Shown here in pieces: positions 13,282 through 20,045 of a stretch of DNA of 20,045 bases (positions are counted from its first letter, which is position 1; each line of letters begins with the position of its first letter). Source of the DNA: Nitrospira sp. UBA6909 (lineage in GTDB: Bacteria; Nitrospirota; Nitrospiria; Nitrospirales; Nitrospiraceae); assembly GCA_002451055.1 (NCBI GenBank), contig DKBD01000026.1, positions 7,471-27,515 of the forward strand, in the 5' to 3' direction. The translations under genes were made by a program, and so were the position numbers. Below the pieces are notes generated by a model. The model was not told where the DNA came from. It was given only the letters and a program-made list of their open reading frames with translations, and did not search any database.

Positions 13282-14010
13282 CTGATTGTGCGAGGGGCGC
13301 TTCTCCTGCTTCAGCCGGATGAGTTCATCAGAGACCGTTCTGCCGAGATCTGCCAGCGCCGATTTCTTCGCCAAGTCATGCATCGCTCGGTCGTCGAGTT
13401 TCATTGCCGCCGCCTCGACCTGGGCATGACCTTCGGCCCTTTGGGTTGCATAGAGCCGCTCGACTCGCGTATCCCACAAGTCGGACTCGATTAAGAAAAG
13501 AGATTCACCGACGGTGCCTGGAGCAACGTAGGCGCCGACCACCGTGACGTACAGTGCGGCGTAGGCATTGTTGGAGCGATCGACGGCCCCTATACCTTGG
13601 ATGATGAGTACGGCGTCCGCACCATACCGTGCAGCGGCGTTCCGAATCTCACGGATATCATGCCCGCGGATGGCCGAATCTGTGAGGAGAAAGATGTCTG
13701 CCGCGATTCCTTCCCGCTTCAGCGGCGCCAGGCTATTGGCCAGCACATCCTTGTCCGTGCCGATCCATTCGGCCTTCCGGATGTTGAGCCGGGGAGGAAA
13801 GTCATTCTCGACGAAATAGAGAGCCAGTCGGAACGGAGTGGGTGGGGACGAGTTCTCTATCTCCATCTCAGGTGATTGGTGAGCAACGGTCTGCGTGTCT
13901 TCACGCCAGAACATCGCGCGCATCGCGTCCCGGTCGAATTCTTGACTGCTTGCGCATCCGGCCAACATTGTCAGGATGAGCGCAGATGCGATCGTGAACC
14001 AATGTGCCAT
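13273..14010 (-). CDS. lipoprotein of unknown function
   Basis: A 245-residue lipoprotein: leader MAHWFTIASALILTMLAGC with lipobox LAGC (Cys19). The next residue is Ala, not Asp, so outer-membrane sorting is plausible. The mature part has a Rossmann-like alternation: FRLALYFVEND, then DIFLLTDSAIRG (about 103-114), AAARYGADAVLIIQGIGAV (about 124-142), YVTVVGAYVAPG, and an amphipathic helical end with many Lys/Arg. The RYGADAVLII pattern resembles periplasmic lipoproteins that sense or organise envelope assembly, but I cannot name a family. AAGGAG at 14028-14023 lies 12 bases before the ATG, a little long. It is the third gene of the lemA operon, 36 bases after the DUF2207 gene, and its end overlaps the barrel gene by nine bases. 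Confidence 0.83.
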   Translation of the reverse strand: MAHWFTIASALILTMLAGCASSQEFDRDAMRAMFWREDTQTVAHQSPEMEIENSSPPTPFRLALYFVENDFPPRLNIRKAEWIGTDKDVLANSLAPLKREGIAADIFLLTDSAIRGHDIREIRNAAARYGADAVLIIQGIGAVDRSNNAYAALYVTVVGAYVAPGTVGESLFLIESDLWDTRVERLYATQRAEGHAQVEAAAMKLDDRAMHDLAKKSALADLGRTVSDELIRLKQEKRPSHNQLR

Positions 14011-14046
14011 CAGATTCTAGAACTCCTTCGGCCTGCGGATGAACGG

Positions 14047-15828
14047 TTAGAATCCGCCTCCGCCTCCGCCGCCGAAGCCTCCTCCTGAAAATCCACCGGA
14101 TGAGCCGCCGCCGAAGCCTGATCCTCCTGAGCTCCTCGGCGCCGAGGTCATGGCAGTCCCGGCGGCGGCGGACATCTGTGATAAGTTGCTGACGAAGTGC
14201 CGCGGACGAAAGTTTGCCATAGTGCTCCCCTGATACCAAGCGGGCGGCTGGGTATAGATGCCGGTGAATGCTCGAACCCAATTCTGCTCGACGCCCAGAG
14301 CCATTGCAAAGGGCAAAAATCTTTCGAAAAGCTCGGGCGTCTTCATGACCCGTTGAAATCGGTCTGATTCGACGCGGGCCAGAAACTCTTCGAAGCCAAG
14401 CACTTTTTCCAGGGTACGTGCTCCGCGAATCGTCCGTGCCGGCATGAACCAGCCGAAGCCGACGATAATGAGCCCCGACAGAACACCCGCGGCGATGCCG
14501 GTTTGCAGTGCGATCCCGTATCGTTCACTCAGCCACGTCGCCGGAACAAACGAGATGAACGCCACCAGTATACCGATCATGCTGTAGACTTGCTTGACGC
14601 GATCGGGCCGGTGCCGGTAATAGCCGCGTCGTCGCAATTGCTCGAAGAGCGAAGTCCTGATTCCATCAAGGTGCGTATAGAAGCGGTTCTCCAGCTCGGA
14701 CAGGGTGACGGCCGTGGCTCTGTCGTTGGAGAAGATCCCGTTGAGAATCGTCCGTTCGTGTGGTTTGAGCACGTCCCAGTCCGAAACATCTTTGAGCCGA
14801 TGCAATGCATAGCCTGTGCTCGACCAGAGCCCCAAGAATCGAGGCTCCTCACGCTCTTCGATTCGGATAAAGCCGCGAACGGCAAGGTCGACAAGGGTGG
14901 CGGTGATGTCGCGAAGATCCGGAGAGTTGTCGACCAGCGTGCCAAGTTCGGCCGGCGTCAATGCATCAGGTGGCTCATACGCAACGGTGATGGGCTGTAG
15001 CCGGGGATCACGCCCAAGCCGATGCCAGAGATACCACATCAGACCGAACACGCCGAATGGGACGACCAGCGGCCAGTTGGATCGGAGAAAGAAGTCCGTG
15101 AGCTGCCATGGACTAGGCTCTGCGACCACTCCCTTGTCCCAGCCGATGACGGCGGTGAGTCCCTCGCGAAAGCCAAGCGGGCGTGTCATTCTATAGAGGA
15201 TTTCTGGGCCTGTGATGTTCACGTCTGCCTGTTGTTCGCGCGCACCGTAGGTGCCGCTGAACGCGAGAGCCTTGACACCGGTCGCTCCAGTCGGCAGGAG
15301 GACCCTCGCTCCAGCTGATTCGATGGGCACATCCCATTCATCACCCGTCACATTCCAGTACAGCTCATCATGATCTTCGAAGTGTTTGAGTCCGTTGGAG
15401 ACCTTGTAGGTTAAGACCAGTGTCTTGGTGGTGTCTTGTGCGCCAGGCAGCCAGATCTTGAAGCTCCGATAATGTCGGTCGCGATCGCTCTCGTATTTCA
15501 GCGAGGCCCGGTGTTCGTCTGTCACGCTGACCAGATCCAGCAACAAAGTGTAGTTGAATCCTTGTGGCGTCCGATATTCGACCGGGATATCGCGCTTCAA
15601 GCCATTCCACGATCCGGCAAATCGCGGGCGGATGGTTTCAGTGACGATCAGGTCGCCGTTTGTGAGGACCTGAATCTCAGCATGAAACTGCTCGATGACC
15701 ATTGATCGAGCCTGTGCGGGAGCGGGTTCGAGCCAAGATAGCCAGGCGGCGAGCAGCAGGACGGCACGAATGGCCCGGGTCCCGAAGGTCGGATAGGGCT
15801 GCTGGTAGCGCTCGCTCACAGTTGGCAT
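14047..15828 (-). CDS. DUF2207 membrane protein
   Basis: A 593-residue protein of the DUF2207 family. Order: signal peptide to about residue 41 (PAQARS), an extracytoplasmic beta-rich domain (about 42-245, including ETIRPRFAGSWNGLKRDIPVEY and YWNVTGDEWDVPI), a membrane segment (LVVPFGVFGLMWYLWH, about 253-268), a cytosolic winged-helix-like region (about 290-400: ALTPAELGTLVDN, ATLVDLAVRGFI), two more membrane segments (about 418-455), and a tail ending in a Gly/Ser/Phe-rich run (about 560-593). This architecture and the Gly-rich tail are family hallmarks. The function is unknown; the usual partner is LemA, as here. The ATG at 15828 overlaps the lemA stop (TGATG); a TTG directly before it is less likely. 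Confidence 0.92.
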   Translation of the reverse strand: MPTVSERYQQPYPTFGTRAIRAVLLLAAWLSWLEPAPAQARSMVIEQFHAEIQVLTNGDLIVTETIRPRFAGSWNGLKRDIPVEYRTPQGFNYTLLLDLVSVTDEHRASLKYESDRDRHYRSFKIWLPGAQDTTKTLVLTYKVSNGLKHFEDHDELYWNVTGDEWDVPIESAGARVLLPTGATGVKALAFSGTYGAREQQADVNITGPEILYRMTRPLGFREGLTAVIGWDKGVVAEPSPWQLTDFFLRSNWPLVVPFGVFGLMWYLWHRLGRDPRLQPITVAYEPPDALTPAELGTLVDNSPDLRDITATLVDLAVRGFIRIEEREEPRFLGLWSSTGYALHRLKDVSDWDVLKPHERTILNGIFSNDRATAVTLSELENRFYTHLDGIRTSLFEQLRRRGYYRHRPDRVKQVYSMIGILVAFISFVPATWLSERYGIALQTGIAAGVLSGLIIVGFGWFMPARTIRGARTLEKVLGFEEFLARVESDRFQRVMKTPELFERFLPFAMALGVEQNWVRAFTGIYTQPPAWYQGSTMANFRPRHFVSNLSQMSAAAGTAMTSAPRSSGGSGFGGGSSGGFSGGGFGGGGGGGF

Positions 15829-16385
15829 CAACGGTGTTCGAAGTTGACCTTCGGTACAGCCCTTTCCGCGACATCGGCGAGCTCAAAAAAATCGCGGGTC
15901 TTGAAGCTGAAAGAGTTTGCGATGATGTTGGAGGGGAATTCCTGAATTTTCGTGTTCAAGTCACGGACAACCGCGTTGTAGTATCGGCGTGCGCTCTGCA
16001 CCGCCTCTTCGATTTGGTTGAGGGCCCCCTGCAACTGAGTAAAGCTTTCGACCGCGCGCAGCTGGGGATAGGCTTCTGCCAGGGCAAACAATGACTTCAG
16101 TGATTGAGTCAGGGCTCCTTCGGCTTCTGCTTTGGAGGAGGGGGTTATTGCCGACATCGCTCGACTACGGGCGGTGACGACGGTCTCTAAGACCTGTTTC
16201 TCATGGCCGGCATAGCCTTTCACTGTTTCGATCAGATTGGGAATGAGATCGTGCCGACGCTTCAGCTGTACATCGATATCCGACCAAGCATTCTCCGACT
16301 GAACCTTGAGCCGAACCAGGCTGTTATATATGCCGATCACAAGCAGCACCAATGCCGCCAGAACGACCAGTGGAATCCAGACCAT
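15828..16385 (-). CDS. lemA: LemA family protein
   Basis: A 185-residue LemA-family protein. An N-terminal membrane anchor (residues 3-20, WIPLVVLAALVLLVIGIY) is followed by the family signature NAWSDIDVQLKRRHDLIPN (about 32-50) and TVKGYAGHEKQVLETVVTAR, then helical segments (about 60-155) and the end VNFEHR. LemA proteins form long helical bundles in the periplasm and are of unknown function; links to membrane protein quality control have been proposed. GGGAG at about eight bases upstream of the ATG and a promoter candidate at 16435-16463 support the start. It is the first gene of the lemA, DUF2207, lipoprotein operon; start/stop overlap with the next gene implies translational coupling. 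Confidence 0.95.
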   Translation of the reverse strand: MVWIPLVVLAALVLLVIGIYNSLVRLKVQSENAWSDIDVQLKRRHDLIPNLIETVKGYAGHEKQVLETVVTARSRAMSAITPSSKAEAEGALTQSLKSLFALAEAYPQLRAVESFTQLQGALNQIEEAVQSARRYYNAVVRDLNTKIQEFPSNIIANSFSFKTRDFFELADVAERAVPKVNFEHR

Positions 16386-16434
16386 GAGATCATCTCCCGC
16401 GTTGTTTGCCGTCAGACGCCCTACGCTCCGTCGG

Positions 16435-16463
16435 ACTATATCGCCGAGGGTGGGAACTGTAAA
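16435..16463 (-). promoter_or_regulatory. promoter of the lemA operon
   Basis: On the minus strand TTTACA (16463-16458), exactly 17 bases, TATAGT (16440-16435). Five of six matches in each box make it one of the best promoters of the window. The transcript would start near 16428, giving a 5' leader of about 43 bases before the lemA ATG. Confidence 0.6.
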
Positions 16464-16507
16464 GAAAGTGGCCGGTAGCTAACAGACTGACCGTTAATTG
16501 CGCGATG

Positions 16508-16969
16508 TTATTCCACAATCGGAAGAATGCGGTCTGCCACGGCCTGTACGACGCCTTCTTGCTCCGTAACCACCTTCAATCCCTGGAAGCTCAGATAATA
16601 TCCGCCGTGACTGGGGGCTTGGATGGTGGCGCTGACCTCCACATGATCTCCATCTTCAACGTCAGGGTCTCGTACAACCGGTCTTCCACAGAGGCCCAGC
16701 ACGGCGACCGGAATGGTTGCAGCCTCGTCTTCGAGGCGGAATAGGTAAGCCCCGTAGCAAATGGTCTCATTCGGCAGTTTGTAGGGATCGAGCGGGGTCA
16801 CATCCCGCGCGGTGCCGTGCATGGTTACACGGCGCAAATGGTAGACCTGCGGTTCTTCGAGGATCTGTTGAATGCTCGTCGGTTCTTCAGCCCACAGAGG
16901 AGAGAGTGAGCTTGTCCCGAAGAGGAGCGCCAGAAGGAGGACAATCCGATGACGGCTTGTCTTGTGCAT
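16508..16969 (-). CDS. periplasmic protein of unknown function, possibly OB-fold
   Basis: About 153 residues from the ATG at 16969. The signal peptide MHKTSRHRIVLLLALLFG-type leader ends near LWAEE (about 28). The mature part starts with a helix (TSIQQILEEPQVYHLRRVTMHG) and then shows five or so beta segments (RRVTMHGTARDVTP, AYLFRLEDE, TIPVAVLGLC, DHVEVSATIQAP, YYLSFQGLKVV). The order, a short helix plus a five-stranded barrel with G-x-A after the first strand and V-x-G-D-H-V before the fourth, is that of OB folds found in periplasmic bacterial proteins. Two Cys (in TICYG and GLCGRP) might form a disulphide. The frame extends to 17011, but the leader's charged start favours 16969. No strong ribosome site is seen. 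Oriented like lemA but separated by about 120 bases. Confidence 0.72.
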   Translation of the reverse strand: MHKTSRHRIVLLLALLFGTSSLSPLWAEEPTSIQQILEEPQVYHLRRVTMHGTARDVTPLDPYKLPNETICYGAYLFRLEDEAATIPVAVLGLCGRPVVRDPDVEDGDHVEVSATIQAPSHGGYYLSFQGLKVVTEQEGVVQAVADRILPIVE

Positions 16970-17062
16970 GAAGAGGACTGGATCCAGTTGACGATGCGAC
17001 CATTTTATCATTCTTGAGGGTTTAGGTCGTCTGTACGTCTTTTTCTTGAAGCGTTGGCTCGC

Positions 17063-17068
17063 TATAAT
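17063..17068 (+). promoter_or_regulatory. -10 box of the M20 peptidase gene
   Basis: A perfect TATAAT with no good -35 at 17 bases upstream (TTTTTC). Transcription would begin near 17075, followed by a purine-rich ribosome site (AAGGGGGAGGG, 17083-17093) eight bases before the ATG at 17102. Confidence 0.4.
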
Positions 17069-17101
17069 TGAGATCTTTTATCAAGGGGGAGGGCAGCTTG
17101 G

Positions 17102-18475
17102 ATGGTGGATGAACATCAAATCCGGACATTCGTCGACACAGTGCGGCCGCAGTATGAGGATATGCTGGCGCAGATGGTGGAAGTGCCGTCGATCAGCATG
17201 GATCCCTCCCACGCAAGAGACATGCGGCGCATGGCCGATCTTGCCGCGGATTGTTTGAGGGAGTTGGGCGCCGACTCAAAGATTGTGGAGACCGATGGCT
17301 ATCCCATCGTCTCCGGCGGGTGGACTGTCGGCGCGCAACATCCCACCCTTACCATCTATAACCACATGGATGTGCAACCGGCGCAGGAGCCGGAATGGAG
17401 ACAGGATCCGTTCATCTTCAGGAATGAGGATGGGATTTATCATGGCCGTGGAGCCACCGATGACAAAGGGCCGGCTCTTTCGGCCTTGTTGGCTGCTCGG
17501 TTTGCCGTTGAGCAGGGGATGCCGATCAACATCCGATTCTTATGGGAACTTGAAGAAGAGATTGGGAGTCCGCATTTCGCCGCCGGAATCAAGGACCGGG
17601 CGGCAATCCCATGTCCGGATTCCGTCCTGGTGTCGGACACGATCTGGATTGCAAAGGGGCGTCCAGCAATGCCCTATGGGCTGCGGGGATTGCTCGGTGC
17701 ACGGTTGACTCTTCGCACGGGGAGCAAGGATGCCCACTCGGGACTCACCGGTGGAGCGGCGCGTAATCCCTTAGCCGAGTTGATGGAGGTGGCGCACGCT
17801 TGTGTGGATGCCAAGACCGGCAAAGTCAAGATCCCAGGCTTTTACGACGATGTGATTGAGCCGACAAAAGCGGAAATCAAGAGCTTCCTCAAATCGGGGT
17901 TCCTGGTCAACCGCTTCAAGGCAGCCTATGGTTTCAAGTCGATTCGGACGCAGGATCCTATCGAGGTCATGCGGCGTATCTGGGCTTCACCGACTTTCGA
18001 AGTGCATGGTCTCACAGGCGGCTACTACGGTCCAGGGGTCAAAACAGTGGTGCCAAGTCAGGGTGAGCTCAAAGTGAGCATGCGTCTTGTGCCGAACCAG
18101 GTTCCGGAAAGAGTGTTTGGGCTATTGAAAAAGCATGTTATCAAACTGAATCCGAATGTGAAGGTGGAGCGGGATGGGGTCCTGCAGCCGTTCCGTGGGT
18201 TGTTTGAGGGCCCTTATGTCGAGGCGGTGAAGCAGGCGGTAAAAGAGGGATTCGGTAAAGAGCCGGCTTTTGTTCGAGAGGGCGGCTCCATCGGGGCAGT
18301 TGTCACGATGCAACGGGAGTGGAAGGTGCCGATTCTTTTTATGGGATTGAGTTTGCCGGAACACGGCTATCATGCCCCCAACGAATATTTCGACTGGGGG
18401 CAGGCTTCTGGAGGCATGAGGGCTTTCGCGCGGTACTTTTCAGAGTTGGCGAAGATGGAAAAAGAGCGAATGTGA
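17102..18475 (+). CDS. M20-family metallopeptidase (dipeptidase)
   Basis: A 457-residue di-zinc peptidase of family M20, subgroup of PepV/carnosine-type dipeptidases. Metal and catalytic positions visible: NHMDVQP (His88, Asp90), GRGATDDKGP (Asp120 bridging), the general base region LEEEIGS (Glu152, Glu153), Asp179 in VSDT, and the C-terminal His in YHAPNEYF (about 431). The lid/dimerisation domain fills the middle (about 200-320). Length is typical. No signal peptide, so it is cytosolic and probably cleaves dipeptides or aminoacyl conjugates after import. A strong Shine-Dalgarno stretch (17083-17093) supports the ATG. No gene of the same pathway is adjacent, so it may be monocistronic. Confidence 0.95.
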   Translation: MVDEHQIRTFVDTVRPQYEDMLAQMVEVPSISMDPSHARDMRRMADLAADCLRELGADSKIVETDGYPIVSGGWTVGAQHPTLTIYNHMDVQPAQEPEWRQDPFIFRNEDGIYHGRGATDDKGPALSALLAARFAVEQGMPINIRFLWELEEEIGSPHFAAGIKDRAAIPCPDSVLVSDTIWIAKGRPAMPYGLRGLLGARLTLRTGSKDAHSGLTGGAARNPLAELMEVAHACVDAKTGKVKIPGFYDDVIEPTKAEIKSFLKSGFLVNRFKAAYGFKSIRTQDPIEVMRRIWASPTFEVHGLTGGYYGPGVKTVVPSQGELKVSMRLVPNQVPERVFGLLKKHVIKLNPNVKVERDGVLQPFRGLFEGPYVEAVKQAVKEGFGKEPAFVREGGSIGAVVTMQREWKVPILFMGLSLPEHGYHAPNEYFDWGQASGGMRAFARYFSELAKMEKERM

Positions 18476-18688
18476 AGGGGGTAAGGTCATAGGAATCATG
18501 AAAAATAGCTCAAGCACCAATTGAATGTTCTTGTCCATGGCATCCAGCTCCGAAGCTTTTCGCGCGAACTCCTCGCCACGAATGAAGAAGTCCTGAGCAC
18601 ATAAGTAATTGCAACCGTAAGACGAATAAGTTATTTGGCCTCCTCGTTCTTGATAAGGCATGTCATTTGCATGAATATGGAGGTGGCA
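18476..18688. other. intergenic region, no recognisable gene
   Basis: The stretch after the M20 stop is visibly more AT-rich than the flanking genes. A minus-strand frame of 73 codons (18440-18661) overlaps the M20 end, but has no ribosome site and no family I recognise. No rRNA, tRNA or terminator hairpin with a T-run is visible. Confidence 0.4.
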
Positions 18689-18730
18689 ATGTTAATGACT
18701 TGTATGATGACTGAGTTGCCTATCTGGTGA
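18689..18730 (+). CDS. possible leader peptide upstream of cutA
   Basis: A 13-codon frame, MLMTCMMTELPIW. GGAGGT (18679-18684) lies four bases before its ATG. Its TGA overlaps an in-frame GTG (18727) of the cutA frame as GTGA. This geometry would allow coupling of translation into a longer CutA. The peptide sequence has no known attenuator pattern (no run of one amino acid). Confidence 0.3.
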   Translation: MLMTCMMTELPIW

Positions 18731-18756
18731 GACCTCAGGTATTGTTCCGGCTACCC

Positions 18757-19086
18757 ATGGGAAACGAGGCAAAGGATATCCTGGTCGTGATGGTTACGGC
18801 ATCTAATCAAGAAGAAGCCGCTCGGATTGCCGATCAGAGCGTGCAATCTCGTCAGGCTGCCTGCGCCACAACGGTGCCTATGGTTTATTCAACCTATTGG
18901 TGGGAAGGAAAAGTAGTAAGAGAGCAGGAAGCCATGGTTCTCCTCAAAACCACAGCTGAGAAATATCCTATGCTTCGAGAAACCATTCAACGGATTCATT
19001 CGTACAAGGTGCCTGAGATCCTTGCAATGCCGGTGGCGGATGGGCTCACACAATATCTTGAGTGGGTCAGAGAAGAAACCTCCTAG
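18757..19086 (+). CDS. cutA: CutA1 divalent-ion tolerance protein
   Basis: A 109-residue CutA1-family protein from the ATG at 18757 (MGNEAKDILVVMVTAS). Family landmarks: VMVTASNQEEAARIADQSV (first strand and helix), QAACATTVPMVYSTYWWEGK (the central WxGK strand pair), EAMVLLKTT and the C-terminal RIHSYKVPEILAMPV. CutA1 forms very stable trimers, was first linked to copper tolerance in E. coli, and is structurally like PII proteins; its real cellular role remains unsettled. The frame extends upstream to a GTG at 18727, which is coupled to a possible leader peptide and would add ten residues not typical for the family. No strong ribosome site precedes 18757. It probably ends its own short transcript before the M23 gene. 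Confidence 0.93.
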   Translation: MGNEAKDILVVMVTASNQEEAARIADQSVQSRQAACATTVPMVYSTYWWEGKVVREQEAMVLLKTTAEKYPMLRETIQRIHSYKVPEILAMPVADGLTQYLEWVREETS

Positions 19087-19145
19087 ATATTGTGGTTGCG
19101 AAGCGGTTTTTAAAACCTCTTTCATCCTATTGTGACAAAGCAGGG

Positions 19146-19174
19146 TTGACCAGAGTGGTCTGGATAGGTAAACT
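19146..19174 (+). promoter_or_regulatory. candidate promoter of the M23 peptidase gene
   Basis: TTGACC (19146-19151), 17 bases, TAAACT (19169-19174). A perfect palindrome GACCA-GAG-TGGTC (19148-19160) overlaps the -35 and could be a regulator site. Expected transcription start near 19181, giving a leader of about 47 bases. Confidence 0.45.
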
Positions 19175-19227
19175 TGAGGTGATTTCGGCTAACCAGATCT
19201 CACCGAAAGCATGAAGGAACGAATGTT

Positions 19228-20045
19228 ATGGGTCAGACAGGCGGCCAAGAAAATAGCGACTCCTACACCATTGTAGTCTTTCGTGGATCAACCGCGAAGC
19301 CTATCAGGTTCAGCTTCTCCAGAAGGCTTGTTCGCAATCTCGTGGTTACCGGGTGCATTCTTCTGCTTGCCGACTTTCTTGTGATTTCCCACTATGTCAT
19401 CAGGACAAGGGAAGTTTGGGAGCTGGCCTCTTTTCGAACCGAGGCGATAAGTGCGCGGCAACAGACTGCGGCATTTTCCTCAGCCGTTGATGATCTCAAG
19501 AAACGACTCATGGCTATGAACGAGGTAAATCAACGACTTCGGGTGATGCTCGGCATCGAGATCCCCAAGACTGGAGATATGGTGAACGGTCGTGGTGGTG
19601 AAGATGTGCCGATTCCAGAGGGAGGTGTTACGTCGGGTGGCGGGGTGAATGGGGTCGGCGAGCCTACTTCGAACGGATCTTTACAAAGTCATGATATTGA
19701 AGGCGACCAAGGGCATGCAACTTCCGCCGGCATTGAACCTCCTCAGGGTAATCGTCAAGTAGCCGCTCTCATGAAAGAACGGTTGGAATGGCTTTCAAAA
19801 GAGGCTTCCATCCAGGAACAAATCTTGAGTGAATTGTCTGAGGCGGCCGAGCAACGGTCATCTCGCTGGGCTGCGACTCCGTCTATTTGGCCGGTGAAGG
19901 GGTGGGTGACTTCAGGATTCGGCCCTCGCATTTCTCCCTTCACTGAAAAGCCAGGTTGGCACGATGGGTTGGATATCGGCGCGGCTCCAAACTCGCCTGT
20001 TCAGGCCCCGGCGCAAGGGAGAGTGATTTTAACAGCATTTGATCC
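19228..20045 (+). CDS. M23-family peptidoglycan endopeptidase (partial, 3' end outside window)
   Basis: The first 272 codons of a membrane-anchored M23 (LytM/lysostaphin-type) peptidase; the gene continues past the window end. Order: short cytosolic N-terminus with SYTIVVFRGSTAKPIRFSF, one membrane segment (about 37-55, VVTGCILLLADFLVI), a helical, probably coiled-coil part (about 60-108), a Gly/Ser/Asn-rich low-complexity linker (about 112-170), a second helical segment (about 175-215), then the start of the M23 domain: WPVKGWVTSGFGPR and HDGLDIGA, whose His and Asp are the first zinc ligands. The second zinc His (HxH) lies beyond the window. It should cut peptidoglycan cross-links, or, if the second site is missing, act as an activator. 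AAGGA at 19213-19217 precedes the ATG at 19228. Confidence 0.9.
   Translation, partial: MGQTGGQENSDSYTIVVFRGSTAKPIRFSFSRRLVRNLVVTGCILLLADFLVISHYVIRTREVWELASFRTEAISARQQTAAFSSAVDDLKKRLMAMNEVNQRLRVMLGIEIPKTGDMVNGRGGEDVPIPEGGVTSGGGVNGVGEPTSNGSLQSHDIEGDQGHATSAGIEPPQGNRQVAALMKERLEWLSKEASIQEQILSELSEAAEQRSSRWAATPSIWPVKGWVTSGFGPRISPFTEKPGWHDGLDIGAAPNSPVQAPAQGRVILTAFD

Noticed and set aside
14050..14130. CCTCCG-rich repetitive stretch
   Set aside because: It encodes the Gly/Ser-rich tail typical of the DUF2207 family and needs no separate explanation as a repeat element.
18440..18661. 73-codon minus-strand frame after the M20 gene
   Set aside because: It overlaps the M20 end by 36 bases, has no ribosome site, and its hydrophobic-to-charged sequence matches no family I know. 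It could be a gene relic but support is too thin to call.
19105..19117. Palindrome GGTTTT-T-AAAACC after cutA
   Set aside because: A loop of one base cannot form and no separate T-run follows, so it is not a convincing terminator.

Overview
The window looks like a bacterial chromosome segment of moderately high GC (mid to high 50s by eye). Gene content and style suggest a diderm bacterium, most likely Nitrospirota (Nitrospira-like): an outer-membrane barrel, lipoproteins with lipoboxes, many periplasmic proteins, hemL of the C5 haem pathway, and degenerate heptanucleotide repeats between genes. This placement is inference, since there is no rRNA or marker gene. I see no tRNA, rRNA, CRISPR array, transposase or phage gene.

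Layout. 39-2324 is a minus-strand block: an alpha/beta hydrolase, a HigBA-type toxin-antitoxin pair with a promoter and palindromic operator candidate, and a secreted staphylococcal-type nuclease. 2325-2552 holds two arrays of degenerate 7-bp repeats in opposite orientation, in front of a small acidic protein (2553-2783). hemL (2893-4176, minus) follows, then a small Cys/His protein (4418-4633). 4723-9126 is a tightly packed plus-strand operon: an exported protein of unknown function, a HAD phosphatase, and two M16 peptidase-family proteins whose starts and stops overlap by 1-4 bases. 9308-11995 continues on the plus strand with an HTH/metallo-beta-lactamase fusion, a site-2-protease family membrane protein and a zinc-ribbon membrane protein with HEAGH. 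A putative outer-membrane beta-barrel (12058-13281) ends convergently against a minus-strand operon read lemA, DUF2207 protein, lipoprotein. A small periplasmic OB-like protein (minus) follows, then on the plus strand an M20 dipeptidase, CutA and the start of an M23 peptidase cut off by the window end.

How the genes may work together. The most coherent part is 6035-11995: five consecutive genes for metal-dependent hydrolases or their partners. The first two look like the two halves of an M16B heterodimer. The first has the HxxEH zinc site but lacks the Arg/Tyr pair; the second, a lipoprotein, has the Arg/Tyr pair but lacks the zinc site. With the two membrane-embedded HExxH proteins and the later M20 and M23 peptidases, the window is rich in envelope proteolysis. 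LemA plus the DUF2207 protein is a widespread envelope pair of unknown function. I did not find a clearly new defence or mobile system. The best leads are the HTH/MBL fusion, the zinc-ribbon HEAGH membrane protein, the repeat-flanked leader at 2425-2537, and the operator placed on the toxin start.
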